Virus record (IMG/VR): IMGVR_UViG_3300031356_000002
Span: 1-38,490 of that record
Source: a virus
Reading direction: 5' to 3' (one strand)
Length of the DNA stretch: 38,490 bases
Shown: piece by piece, positions 15,679 through 23,063 of the stretch
Layout: every line of letters begins with the position of its first letter
How positions within the stretch are numbered: the stretch's first letter is position 1
The notes under the pieces: model-generated
What the model saw: the letters and a program-made list of their open reading frames with translations, nothing else
Databases searched by the model: none
What the model was told of the DNA's origin: nothing
Program-made: the position numbers and the translations under genes

Positions 15679-16497
15679 TTATACGGCTCCTCCGAGTGGA
15701 CCGACTAACGAACCGTACAGGTGGGAAGTAGGTGCCACTCCCGGCGGTGCCGCCGCTGCTGGGAAGATCTGCTGGCGGAGGCGAGTGAGGGCGTGGGGGT
15801 TCCAGAGTCGCAGCCCTTCAGACGGAACCAAATCACGCGACCAAACAGCCACAGGGCCGATTAAGCCCTCGAAGTAGTAGGTAGAACCATACCCTCCGAT
15901 TTGAAATGGATTTGCCCCAGAACCCAGAGTGCCCGGTATGGTACCGGTAATTCCCGCATTCGTATCCGAGCCATCTATATAGATACGCACGGTGGCTGCA
16001 ATGCCATCGTAAACCACGAGAACATGACACCAGGTGTTGACGGAGAGGAAGCCGTTGCCGGTGCACGCATAGTTGCTTGTGCTGCCGAAGTATGCGCGGA
16101 TTCCCGACTGCGCTTGTTTGATGGCGTAGCCAGCAAATGCGTTGTGTGAGCAGAAATACTTATTTGAATGGTCCACCCGCGATGGCCTAATCCAAAAAGA
16201 CCAACTCGCCTTTGCCGCCCCATTTAGCCTAATGAGGTTACCGCAAACTACACGATCATTTTCCGTGTATCTCAAGGCCGGCCCATACAGACTCGGCACC
16301 CAGTCCGTCGCCGGGTCCATGTTGGTCAGCGCGCCGTGATTCTTTCGCCCACCCCAATCATGTAGCGTCAGTCCAGTCGCCCCCAGGTACGGTGCCCACA
16401 GCCCCACAAGTCCCTTCCAAAGCTCAGGATACTCCGCCTCCGCTGCACAGCGGGCGAAACCCGTACCGTAGCTCGGAATTTTAAGTGAGGAATTCAT
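15679..16497 (-). CDS. LamG/concanavalin-like virion protein (272 aa)
   Basis: A LamG-like jelly roll is indicated by KASWSFWIRPSRVDHS near residue 93, NTWCHVLVVYDGIAATVRIY near residue 155 and GLIGPVAVWSRDLVPSEGLR near residue 210. This is the usual order: strand, H-V--YDG---R-Y-DG, then G-I--V-VW. The N-terminal GLVGLWAPYLGATGLTLHDW is often seen in phage LamG proteins. It should bind carbohydrate or act as a virion adhesion domain. The ATG overlaps the upstream stop (ATGA), so translation is coupled. Confidence 0.78.
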   Translation of the reverse strand: MNSSLKIPSYGTGFARCAAEAEYPELWKGLVGLWAPYLGATGLTLHDWGGRKNHGALTNMDPATDWVPSLYGPALRYTENDRVVCGNLIRLNGAAKASWSFWIRPSRVDHSNKYFCSHNAFAGYAIKQAQSGIRAYFGSTSNYACTGNGFLSVNTWCHVLVVYDGIAATVRIYIDGSDTNAGITGTIPGTLGSGANPFQIGGYGSTYYFEGLIGPVAVWSRDLVPSEGLRLWNPHALTRLRQQIFPAAAAPPGVAPTSHLYGSLVGPLGGAV

Positions 16498-17057
16498 TGC
16501 GATTCATCAACCAGGGGAACCATGCGGACGTACATTTCCTGGGCATCCACATCGTTGAAATCTTCCGCGTCGGTGTTGTTGACAACCACCGGCTGGCCGT
16601 AACGAGTCGGCGGCGAGAAAACGAACGTCTGGCGTTGCGGAGTGCCCACCACCTCTACGGTCAGAATAAGAGAGCCAATGAAATCCAACTGTTTTAGCGA
16701 GTCTGCCAAGCTGTCTCCCGCCGTCCCCGTATAGGCCGCATCCGTCCCGGCAAGCCCACCCTGATTGGCGGTCCCCGCAGTGCCGCTCCCGGATGGCCCC
16801 CAATACAAGTCAACCGTTTCGCCTGATTCCGGAGCTTCACCAGTCTTAAACTCTACGGACAGGGTGATGGCGTATCTCCGTGCTCTAGTTGCTCCAAGGT
16901 CAGCCTTCTCGCCCTGGCGTGCTGCGGTGAACAAGAGGTCCGTCAAGTCGAGATCGTGTGTCCGCGTGCCGCCAACCTGAGCACCGGCGGCGTAGTCTGT
17001 TTCATCCGCCCAGACGATCGGGGTATCTTCCTTGATGAGGATTTCACTTGTTGCCAT
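16494..17057 (-). CDS. Virion-associated hypothetical protein (187 aa)
   Basis: ATG 17057 has GAGG eight bases upstream. The protein is beta-rich with a Gly/Ala-rich centre (GTAGTANQGGLAGTDAAY) and well-formed strands such as ITLSVEFKTG and SLILTVEVVG. It overlaps the LamG gene start. I recall similar proteins paired with LamG-like and short phage ORFs, but no function. It is likely a structural partner of the neighbouring fibre/adhesion proteins. Confidence 0.62.
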   Translation of the reverse strand: MATSEILIKEDTPIVWADETDYAAGAQVGGTRTHDLDLTDLLFTAARQGEKADLGATRARRYAITLSVEFKTGEAPESGETVDLYWGPSGSGTAGTANQGGLAGTDAAYTGTAGDSLADSLKQLDFIGSLILTVEVVGTPQRQTFVFSPPTRYGQPVVVNNTDAEDFNDVDAQEMYVRMVPLVDESQ

Positions 17058-17059
17058 GA

Positions 17060-17455
17060 CTACAGCCTCGCTTTGTCGATGTCGCTAAGGGCCACCGGGC
17101 CCAGTCCCAACTCCGCCACCCGACTGACTAGCGTCGTTTGCAGAGCCACCAAAGCGCTCAGTGTGGCCGTGGCACCGTTAAACACGGCAGCCAGGGCCGC
17201 CTTGGTATTCGTGCCGCTGACCAGGATCGTCCCCATTCCCACGATCGTGCCAAACAGTTGTTTGTGCTCGGCCGACAGGGCCTTGTAATCGGTCGGCACA
17301 ACCGCCTCGAAGATTTGCTGCCCCGTAACCGACTCGACGGGAACGGGACGATCGACCGCATAGAGGCTCGCCCTGACCTGCTCGGCCGTCATGCCGGAGT
17401 AGCCTCTATTAAGCGGATCATCCGCCAATTCGGCTTTCAATGCGTCTAGACCCAT
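17060..17455 (-). CDS. Conserved phage hypothetical protein (131 aa)
   Basis: The opening MGLDALKAELADDPLNRGYSG is one I recall as common in uncultured phage structural clusters, usually followed by small surface proteins. The rest is mostly helical with an Ala/Thr/Val-rich end. There is no signal peptide and no enzyme motif. It is tightly packed, two bases after the beta-helix gene's stop, and probably co-translated. A structural or assembly role is inferred only from context. Confidence 0.65.
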   Translation of the reverse strand: MGLDALKAELADDPLNRGYSGMTAEQVRASLYAVDRPVPVESVTGQQIFEAVVPTDYKALSAEHKQLFGTIVGMGTILVSGTNTKAALAAVFNGATATLSALVALQTTLVSRVAELGLGPVALSDIDKARL

Positions 17456-17456
17456 C

Positions 17457-18479
17457 TCACTCTCCCTTTTCTCGCTCTACGTATTCGATCAGCCGCTTCG
17501 GCTGCACGCCCCAGTCTTGCCCGTAGTCTTCGTGATGCAAGTGCTTGCAGTAGGTGTCCCGTGGGTCACAACCGATGAACCGCACAAGAGCCTCGGAGGT
17601 GTTCCAAGCCCTCATGCCATCGAGGACCGTGTGCCTGCAATCCTTCACCACCACGCCTACAGGCATCGGGCTGTCCACCGTCTGCCAATGGGAGAGCCGC
17701 GAGATTCGGGCCTGATCCGTGTTCTGGACCAACAGGTGAGAGGTGCCCTTGTTCTCCTCGGTGATGTAGCCGGACACAGAACCCGCCCAGAAACTTTCCA
17801 GCAGCACGACCGGGTTCTTTCCCGCGTCGCAGTTTTCGATCCCAAGTTGCCTCACGTCCGCACAGCCGCTGATCCGCACGATCGGTCCGTTGTTCTCGCA
17901 GTGCACGATCGAAAGCATGTCCAGGATGCCCGCCGAAAATCCGGAGAGGTAGACGGGTTGGCAGTCGTGACAGTAGGCGACGCGGATATTTCGGGCTAGA
18001 AGCACCCAGCCCTCCAACACCTTCAGCCCTGTCCCCCGGCAACGGTAAAACCGCAGACCGGACAACTCGGCCCGATGTACGTTCTTGACAAGCAAGCCAC
18101 TGGAGCCGTTTTGCCCGCCATCAAACCACAGATTAGAGACCGAGGGTTGAATCCAGGCACCGTCAACCCCCGTAACCGTAAGAATGAAGTCCTTACTTTT
18201 CTTTCCGTCCCAGCGAAACCGGGCCGCACCCTCGCCGCGAATCGAACAATAGGCGTGTAGAGGCGTGGTGACCGAGTAGGCGCCCGTGTGCATTACCACG
18301 TCGTCCTCGTCCTTCCAGGCGTCGTCGAGCGCCGCCTGAATCTCGTCGGTCGTCTTGCACACCCGCACGCCAGGCCGCTGCTTGATTCGATCGGGCGTGT
18401 TGGGTGCAGCGACGTAGATTTCCGCACGGGCGAATCCGGCGAAGAACGTCAGCAGCAGGAAAGCTAGGATGTGTTTCAT
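17457..18479 (-). CDS. Exported beta-helix (pectate-lyase-like) protein (340 aa)
   Basis: The N-terminus MKHILAFLLLTFFAGFARA is a textbook Sec signal peptide with a likely cleavage after ARA (residue 19). The mature part shows right-handed beta-helix repeats, such as VSNLWFDGGQNGSSGLLVKN, VHRAELSGLRFYRC, ARNIRVAYCHDC and ADVRQLGIENCD. Such folds are found in tailspikes and polysaccharide lyases. A cleavable signal is odd for a cytoplasmically assembled virion part. It may act in the host periplasm or outside the cell, or be a captured host gene. No catalytic triad could be assigned. Confidence 0.72.
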   Translation of the reverse strand: MKHILAFLLLTFFAGFARAEIYVAAPNTPDRIKQRPGVRVCKTTDEIQAALDDAWKDEDDVVMHTGAYSVTTPLHAYCSIRGEGAARFRWDGKKSKDFILTVTGVDGAWIQPSVSNLWFDGGQNGSSGLLVKNVHRAELSGLRFYRCRGTGLKVLEGWVLLARNIRVAYCHDCQPVYLSGFSAGILDMLSIVHCENNGPIVRISGCADVRQLGIENCDAGKNPVVLLESFWAGSVSGYITEENKGTSHLLVQNTDQARISRLSHWQTVDSPMPVGVVVKDCRHTVLDGMRAWNTSEALVRFIGCDPRDTYCKHLHHEDYGQDWGVQPKRLIEYVEREKGE

Positions 18480-18482
18480 GGT

Positions 18483-20081
18483 CTAGTCCGGCGTGCAGAC
18501 GGCCGTCTCCTGAAACCACTTGGGGTCGCTCGTCCCTGGAGCGTTGTAATAACGAAAGCGGACGGACGCATATTGGGCCAGGGTAATCGACTCGCCAACA
18601 ACGGTCTGCACATCAGCTGCATCCGCAATAGTAACGTTATTCGCAATGCCGTTGCGAATAACAATCGTCATCCCGTCCCGAATGCCAGTCTCACCTAGAG
18701 TCAGTGTAAGGCCGTCTGAATCATAAGTACCGATCCGGTTGTACTTAACTGTAGGCGTAAGGGTATAGGTGGCCGGACCGCCGTTCCCGTTGTCTGCCAC
18801 CGTATGAGTGAAAATATGCTCAGCGTGAACCACCTCGCCCGTCGTGCTCTGGAGGATCAGATTCGTGCCGTCACTGTAAATGGCCTGATTGGCGTTCGGA
18901 CCGAGAATCAGCTCGTGGCGCACGCCGAGCCCACTACCCACGCGACCGACTATCGCCGTCTGGTCGATGGTGGCGTAACCGATCCGGGCGAGGTACGACG
19001 ATGTATTCCGAACGCCAAAGTAGAGCATTCCAACTGACGACGTGCCGAAGTCATCGCCGAATAGACAGGGTCCTTCAATCCGGCACTTTTCCCAATGATT
19101 GGCTTGACTCACTCTCGGGACCAAGACCGGATTCCCCGGGTAGCGCGTCCAGCTTGTAAGGTTTGAGGACTTGGCAAAACCGATGCTGAACTCGGAGCCA
19201 TCTGTGGCGCTTCCGTTGTAGCCTAAGAGATATTCACCAGAGGCAAACTGGTAAAGGTAGGGATTGGCTACTCCATAACCCTCCCACGTGCTGGTGACCT
19301 CGCTGAGCAGGGCAGCTCCCGAATTGAGCGCAGTAAACGTGATCCCGTCCGCGGAAGTCGCCCCGAAGATCCGGTAGTGAGTGCCTACTAGCGACTCGAA
19401 TAATAGGATGTAGTTACCAGCATTGTTGATAATACAATATGGAATCCCCATGCTGTTTGTAGCACCGATGCCAGCAAAATCGGCCGCAGTCAATATCGGC
19501 CCACCGTCTGTATCGTACTTCGTCCAACTAATCCCATCCGTGCTCGTCGCCCGCCCAACCCCGTACGTTGTGCCGGTGTGGCTACAATAGAACATCACGT
19601 AGCTTTTTGCGCCTAACTTAATCACGCAGCAACCCAATGTGCCGTTTGCATCCCATTCGCCGCCAGCACCTTCCAGAATCGGATTGCCAGCGTCTTTGGC
19701 CCAAGTAACCCGATCACTACTGGTCGCTCGACCGATGGCGCGGGTGCTGGAGTCGGCGTAGCCGGTGTAGTAAAGGATGTACTTGTCGGATTCCGTTACG
19801 GGATCACCGCTAGTGTCGATCATCAGCCGTGGATCCCTGACGCCCTGATCGTCCCACTCGGCTCCGGCCCCCCAGTCCAGCACGGGATTGTTGGCCGTAT
19901 CCCTGACAACCGGGGCCACGCGCACGCCACCGGCAAAGGCCTGCACCTGGAACTGGTCGGTCTGCACGGCTTCGGTGGTCACCAGCTTGGATTGACCACC
20001 CTGGTAGTATCTTGCGCCCAACAGCCCCACGGCCGTCAGGGCGAGGGCCAGTAGCACGCAGAAGATTGCAATCCGTTTCAT
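18483..20081 (-). CDS. Membrane-anchored GH43/GH130-like beta-propeller protein (532 aa)
   Basis: Residues 4-23 (IAIFCVLLALALTAVGLLGA) form a signal anchor or uncleaved signal. Residues about 60-390 contain repeated propeller blades typical of five-bladed glycosidase-like folds. Examples are RDPRLMI, KYILYYTGYADSSTRAIGRA, SYVMFYCSHTGTTYGVGRA and GEYLLGYNGSA, each followed by T-S-D----W. The C-terminal ~110 residues are beta-rich and fibre-like. It could bind or cleave extracellular polysaccharide. Codon use is less GC-rich here than in the head genes, hinting at separate origin. Catalytic acids could not be assigned with confidence. Confidence 0.7.
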   Translation of the reverse strand: MKRIAIFCVLLALALTAVGLLGARYYQGGQSKLVTTEAVQTDQFQVQAFAGGVRVAPVVRDTANNPVLDWGAGAEWDDQGVRDPRLMIDTSGDPVTESDKYILYYTGYADSSTRAIGRATSSDRVTWAKDAGNPILEGAGGEWDANGTLGCCVIKLGAKSYVMFYCSHTGTTYGVGRATSTDGISWTKYDTDGGPILTAADFAGIGATNSMGIPYCIINNAGNYILLFESLVGTHYRIFGATSADGITFTALNSGAALLSEVTSTWEGYGVANPYLYQFASGEYLLGYNGSATDGSEFSIGFAKSSNLTSWTRYPGNPVLVPRVSQANHWEKCRIEGPCLFGDDFGTSSVGMLYFGVRNTSSYLARIGYATIDQTAIVGRVGSGLGVRHELILGPNANQAIYSDGTNLILQSTTGEVVHAEHIFTHTVADNGNGGPATYTLTPTVKYNRIGTYDSDGLTLTLGETGIRDGMTIVIRNGIANNVTIADAADVQTVVGESITLAQYASVRFRYYNAPGTSDPKWFQETAVCTPD

Positions 20082-20083
20082 GG

Positions 20084-20461
20084 TCAGAACCCGTAGTAGA
20101 GGATGTTCACTTTGGCCGACGCGGCCTCCTCGATCAACCGGACCTTCCGCAGGTCCCCGTCATACTCAAGCACATCGCCGGCCGCTATCCGAAGTCCCGT
20201 CGTGGCCGTGGGCGCCGTGCCGTCCGGATCGTCTGACAGCCGGATGCTTTGGTTCTCCGCTTGGATCAGGGCCGAGTGGCTGTTCGTCGGGATCGTCAGC
20301 GAGGTGGCCGACGACAGCGACGTGATCTGCTGGTACCCCCGCGGATACGGCGGGGGCGGCCGGTTCGTCGAGTCGCTCGCCCCGAGCAGGATTGCAGCGA
20401 GCATTGCCGTACTCGCTATCGCGGCGTAGACGCCGAGCCACTCTTTCACGTGTTTGCTCAT
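20084..20461 (-). CDS. Membrane-anchored small protein (125 aa)
   Basis: One predicted membrane segment (VYAAIASTAMLAAILLGAS, about residues 11-29) is followed by a proline stretch RPPPPYPRG. A small beta-rich domain then ends YYGF. ATG 20461 has AGGGA nine bases upstream. It sits just upstream in transcription order of the propeller protein, so the two anchored proteins may function together. No family recognised; spanin or holin roles were considered but lack support. Confidence 0.6.
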   Translation of the reverse strand: MSKHVKEWLGVYAAIASTAMLAAILLGASDSTNRPPPPYPRGYQQITSLSSATSLTIPTNSHSALIQAENQSIRLSDDPDGTAPTATTGLRIAAGDVLEYDGDLRKVRLIEEAASAKVNILYYGF

Positions 20462-20465
20462 CGGA

Positions 20466-20765
20466 TCATTCCCTTTGTTTGGGTTCGCGTTCCGCAGGCT
20501 TGCACCCGCGCGTCTCTCGCCATCGCTCCAATTGGCTTAGCCTCCCGTTCAAGGCCACGCCCGCCTTGCCCATGGCGACACACTCGGCCGTCAACTGTTC
20601 GAGCTTCGCCGCCAGGTGGGGCAGGTCGTTCTTCTTGATCTGCTCCAGGCAGGTCGCCAGCTTGGTCAGCTTTATGTGCAGCGACACCTGGCTCGCGGCC
20701 ACCGACGCCAGGAATACGATGCCGCCCACCGCGACGCCCACCCATGCCGCTATCTCGCCGCCCAT
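20466..20765 (-). CDS. Small membrane protein with coiled coil (99 aa), holin/spanin-like candidate
   Basis: ATG 20765 is chosen over ATG 20813 because AGGAAAGG lies eight bases upstream. The product has one N-terminal membrane helix (AAWVGVAVGGIVFLASVAAS) and then a helical, heptad-like domain (LHIKLTKLATCLEQIKKNDL and LAAKLEQLTAECVAMG) with a basic tail. This shape fits class III-type holin-like or i-spanin-like proteins, as well as other small phage membrane proteins. No endolysin is nearby to settle it. Confidence 0.6.
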   Translation of the reverse strand: MGGEIAAWVGVAVGGIVFLASVAASQVSLHIKLTKLATCLEQIKKNDLPHLAAKLEQLTAECVAMGKAGVALNGRLSQLERWRETRGCKPAEREPKQRE

Positions 20766-20785
20766 GCCGGCTACCTTTCCTGATA

Positions 20786-20930
20786 CTATGGTTTGGAATC
20801 GTTCAGGAAACACATGCGCAACTGCCCTATGATCGAGACCTGGCAGGAACCCGTCTTCACCTCGCGCAAGAAAGACTGATAAATCCTCACTATCCGACGC
20901 AGTTCGTCAGGCGTCGCCTCGGCATCGCTC
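20786..20930 (-). other. Short open frame without a usable start codon
   Basis: Between the Tat-leader gene and the coiled-coil membrane gene, one frame encodes a coding-like helical stretch TPDELRRIVRIYQSFLREVK and ends at 20786. It has no ATG, GTG or TTG with a ribosome-binding site. It could be the -1 extension of the 98-residue gene that stops at 20931, or a remnant. I see no promoter or terminator in this gap. Confidence 0.3.
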
Positions 20931-21227
20931 CTAACGCAAGCGGCTTTTCGCGCGCACGTACTCCACCGCGATCCGCCACTCCTCGCCAGCCCAGGACCAG
21001 ACGACCGCAACCTCCATGCCCTCCGGAGGTTCGGTTTCCATCACTTCCTTGACCTTAGCCAGCACGGTTTTGATGTATTCCTTGTCGTACCTTTCGCCGG
21101 CAGTGATCGGCACGCGAAGAGAATCTTTAGGCAAACTGTTGTTCGCCTCTGCCCGTTTACCAAATAAGCTTGCTATCAACGCTGCCCCGAGAGCAACGAA
21201 GCGTCCAGTGAAATGTCGCCGATTCAT
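20931..21227 (-). CDS. Small protein with twin-arginine-like leader (98 aa)
   Basis: ATG 21227 follows AGGAGGG five bases upstream. The N-terminus MNRRHFTGRFVALGAALIAS resembles a twin-arginine signal (RR, then F, then a mildly hydrophobic core), with a possible cleavage after KRAEA at residue 28. The remainder is a compact helix-strand domain (TVLAKVKEVMETEPPEG, VAVVWSWAGEEWRIAVEYV). No known family. Two other small genes near 28 kb carry the same kind of leader. Confidence 0.65.
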   Translation of the reverse strand: MNRRHFTGRFVALGAALIASLFGKRAEANNSLPKDSLRVPITAGERYDKEYIKTVLAKVKEVMETEPPEGMEVAVVWSWAGEEWRIAVEYVRAKSRLR

Positions 21228-21291
21228 AACGACCCTCCTGTGAAAGAAAGACGAAAAACAAACTCTTGCCGCGGTCCGTTGGAGGACCCCT

Positions 21292-21432
21292 TCACTTCGT
21301 GGCGTAGCCCTTGCCGGTGCCTCCGCACGCAGGGCACGGCCGTGTGTACTTTTTCCCCGTCCGCCTCACTACGGCCGCGATCACGCCTCGGCCGCCGCAG
21401 GTGCGGCACTTCCCCTTGTCTGGTGTCCGCAT
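21292..21432 (-). CDS. Mini DnaJ-type zinc-finger protein (46 aa)
   Basis: ATG 21432 lies inside the end of the preceding glycosyltransferase gene, with GGGAG eight bases upstream. The product contains CRTCGGRGVI and CPACGGTGKG, two CxxCxGxG half-sites like those of DnaJ zinc domains, separated by 19 residues, and almost nothing else. Such mini proteins are common in phages; a chaperone or RNA/protein-binding role is guessed. Between its stop and the next gene, a weak GGTCC/GGACC hairpin lies at 21273-21288. Confidence 0.7.
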   Translation of the reverse strand: MRTPDKGKCRTCGGRGVIAAVVRRTGKKYTRPCPACGGTGKGYATK

Positions 21433-22388
21433 CGCTCGATCTCCCTCAGCATCTCTCGGCAACGATGCTCGTAGGTGTGGTTGGCCATGACCCAGTCGCG
21501 GCAAGCCTCCCCATATTCCTCTCGATCGGTGTGGGCTCGCCCCAGCAGGATACCGACATGATGATCCAACTGTGCCTCAGTGGCGTATCGAGAGAAGCCG
21601 CAGTGGCACGGGAGGCCGGGCGATTCTCGCCGAACAACGCACGCCCCCATGCCGAGGGCCAGCCAGAGCCGGTCGCTCCAGTAGCCGTCGAGATTGTGCT
21701 GCTGGTCGACGCACAGGGTCACGGCCGCCCGCGACGCTAGGGCCGGCAGGTCCTCGGGCCGGACGAACGGAATGGCCCGGACCCCGGGCGGTGGATCGCC
21801 GCCCGGATGCCCGGCCCACACGATGCTGCGGCTGCACCGAAGGAGATTCGCAACGTCCCCCCGCCTCTGCCTGGCCGCCGTCGTGAAGTTAGCGAACAGG
21901 CACACATCGAACTCCGGCCGCTCAGAATGCTCGCACCGGCCCATCCACGACGGGCAGCCCTGGTCCAGCCAGCGGGCGTTCACGCCCAGCTCGGCGTACT
22001 CGCCCAGCAGCGACCGCTCCTTGACGAACACCACGTCCATCAGCCGCATCATCCGCAGCGTGTCGGTCGCCTCCAGGGTCTTGCTGGTCGTCCAATGACC
22101 CAGGTTCGGCTGCTCGACCAGCGGCAGCCCGGGCTCCGTCGCCATCAGGTCGAACGTCCACTGCGCCCAGGTCGCGTGCCTTCCCGGAGCTATCTCGGCC
22201 ACGTCGGCATAGTTCAGTCCAGCGCACCGCTGCTCGAAGAGGACCAGGTCGCACTCGACAGACGCCGCGTGCAGCCCGCCCACGCTGTGGCAGCCGACCA
22301 CCTCGTGATCGCAGTTGCACAGCGCCTCGGCGACCCACTCCATCTTCGGCCACGCCGAACGCCGCGGGTAGACGATTGCTATTCGCAC
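21381..22388 (-). CDS. CgeB-like glycosyltransferase (335 aa)
   Basis: GTG 22388 is chosen because GGAGG lies six bases upstream; a TTG at 22394 would sit directly on the ribosome-binding site. The start VRIAIVYPRRSAWPKMEWVA is a Rossmann strand-helix. FDVCLFANFT and IVWAGHPGGDPP follow, and then the C-terminal GYWSDRLWLALGMGACVVRR with SRYATEAQLDHHVGILL, which I associate with CgeB-like/Glyco_trans_1_2 proteins. It would act in the cytoplasm on an unknown acceptor. It follows the capsid-associated 186-residue gene, far from the other three glycosyltransferases. Confidence 0.72.
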   Translation of the reverse strand: MRIAIVYPRRSAWPKMEWVAEALCNCDHEVVGCHSVGGLHAASVECDLVLFEQRCAGLNYADVAEIAPGRHATWAQWTFDLMATEPGLPLVEQPNLGHWTTSKTLEATDTLRMMRLMDVVFVKERSLLGEYAELGVNARWLDQGCPSWMGRCEHSERPEFDVCLFANFTTAARQRRGDVANLLRCSRSIVWAGHPGGDPPPGVRAIPFVRPEDLPALASRAAVTLCVDQQHNLDGYWSDRLWLALGMGACVVRRESPGLPCHCGFSRYATEAQLDHHVGILLGRAHTDREEYGEACRDWVMANHTYEHRCREMLREIERCGHQTRGSAAPAAAEA

Positions 22389-22400
22389 GGCCAACCTCCG

Positions 22401-22961
22401 TCACTTGGCGTCTGCGGCCCCCGGCTTCCACTTGCCGGCCCGCCACCGCTCCATCTCGGACAGCGTCCTCGGGACATGCGGGTCCACGGTGTAGTAGTCG
22501 ATCTTCGGGTCGCCGGGCGGCTGCTTGCCGAATGAGCCGGCGACCAGCTTGGCCACCTTCCGCACCGCGACCAACTGGTGCATCCAGTACCACCAGCTCG
22601 CCAGATCATCCTCCTGCATGTGCTCCTTCACTTGCTCCGGGACGGGCTGGCTGCCCCTGTGCATCACATCCTTGGCCCGCACGATCGAGTCAAACAGCTC
22701 CAGGGCCGGCTTGTTCTCCGGCTCGCTCAGCGGGTCGAACACGCGGCCCCGCCGGTTGCCCATGTCCAGCGCGATGCACTGGCCGGGCATCTCCAACTGG
22801 CAGACCGCGCTTCCCTTCGACATGCTCTGTGGCACCATGCCGGCCGGCGCCCACCGGCCGCGGAACCAGTCCATCAGGGGCGGGAACTCGATGTTGCTGT
22901 TGTGCCCGTCGTCCAGCTCGATCACGATCTCGCCGGGCTTGCCTAAACTCGCCTTGCTCAT
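22401..22961 (-). CDS. Hypothetical protein downstream of capsid gene (186 aa)
   Basis: The start follows GGGAG. The sequence begins MSKASLGKPGEIVIELDDGHN. It contains MDWFRGRWAPAGMVPQSMSK and the helical DDLASWWYWMHQLVAVRKVAKLV. No family with known function was recognised. It lies directly after the capsid gene but beyond a strong terminator, so expression needs read-through or another promoter that I could not identify. A head-decoration or accessory role is possible. Confidence 0.62.
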   Translation of the reverse strand: MSKASLGKPGEIVIELDDGHNSNIEFPPLMDWFRGRWAPAGMVPQSMSKGSAVCQLEMPGQCIALDMGNRRGRVFDPLSEPENKPALELFDSIVRAKDVMHRGSQPVPEQVKEHMQEDDLASWWYWMHQLVAVRKVAKLVAGSFGKQPPGDPKIDYYTVDPHVPRTLSEMERWRAGKWKPGAADAK

Positions 22962-23000
22962 CTTGGAACTCCCTTCGTGCTTGCCGCAGCACTCGTAAGG

Positions 23001-23055
23001 TTAAGAAGAAAACAGGGTGGCGGCCGGGCTCCCGCATGTCGGCAGCCCGGCCGCC
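23001..23055 (-). terminator. Intrinsic terminator after the major capsid gene
   Basis: A perfect 12-bp GC-rich stem (GGCGGCCGGGCT paired with AGCCCGGCCGCC) is followed a few bases later by TTTTCTTCTT on the minus strand. It begins six bases after the capsid stop codon. It would limit transcription of the adhesion/tail module relative to the capsid gene. It is the strongest terminator in the window. Confidence 0.88.
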
Positions 23056-23063
23056 GGGGGACA

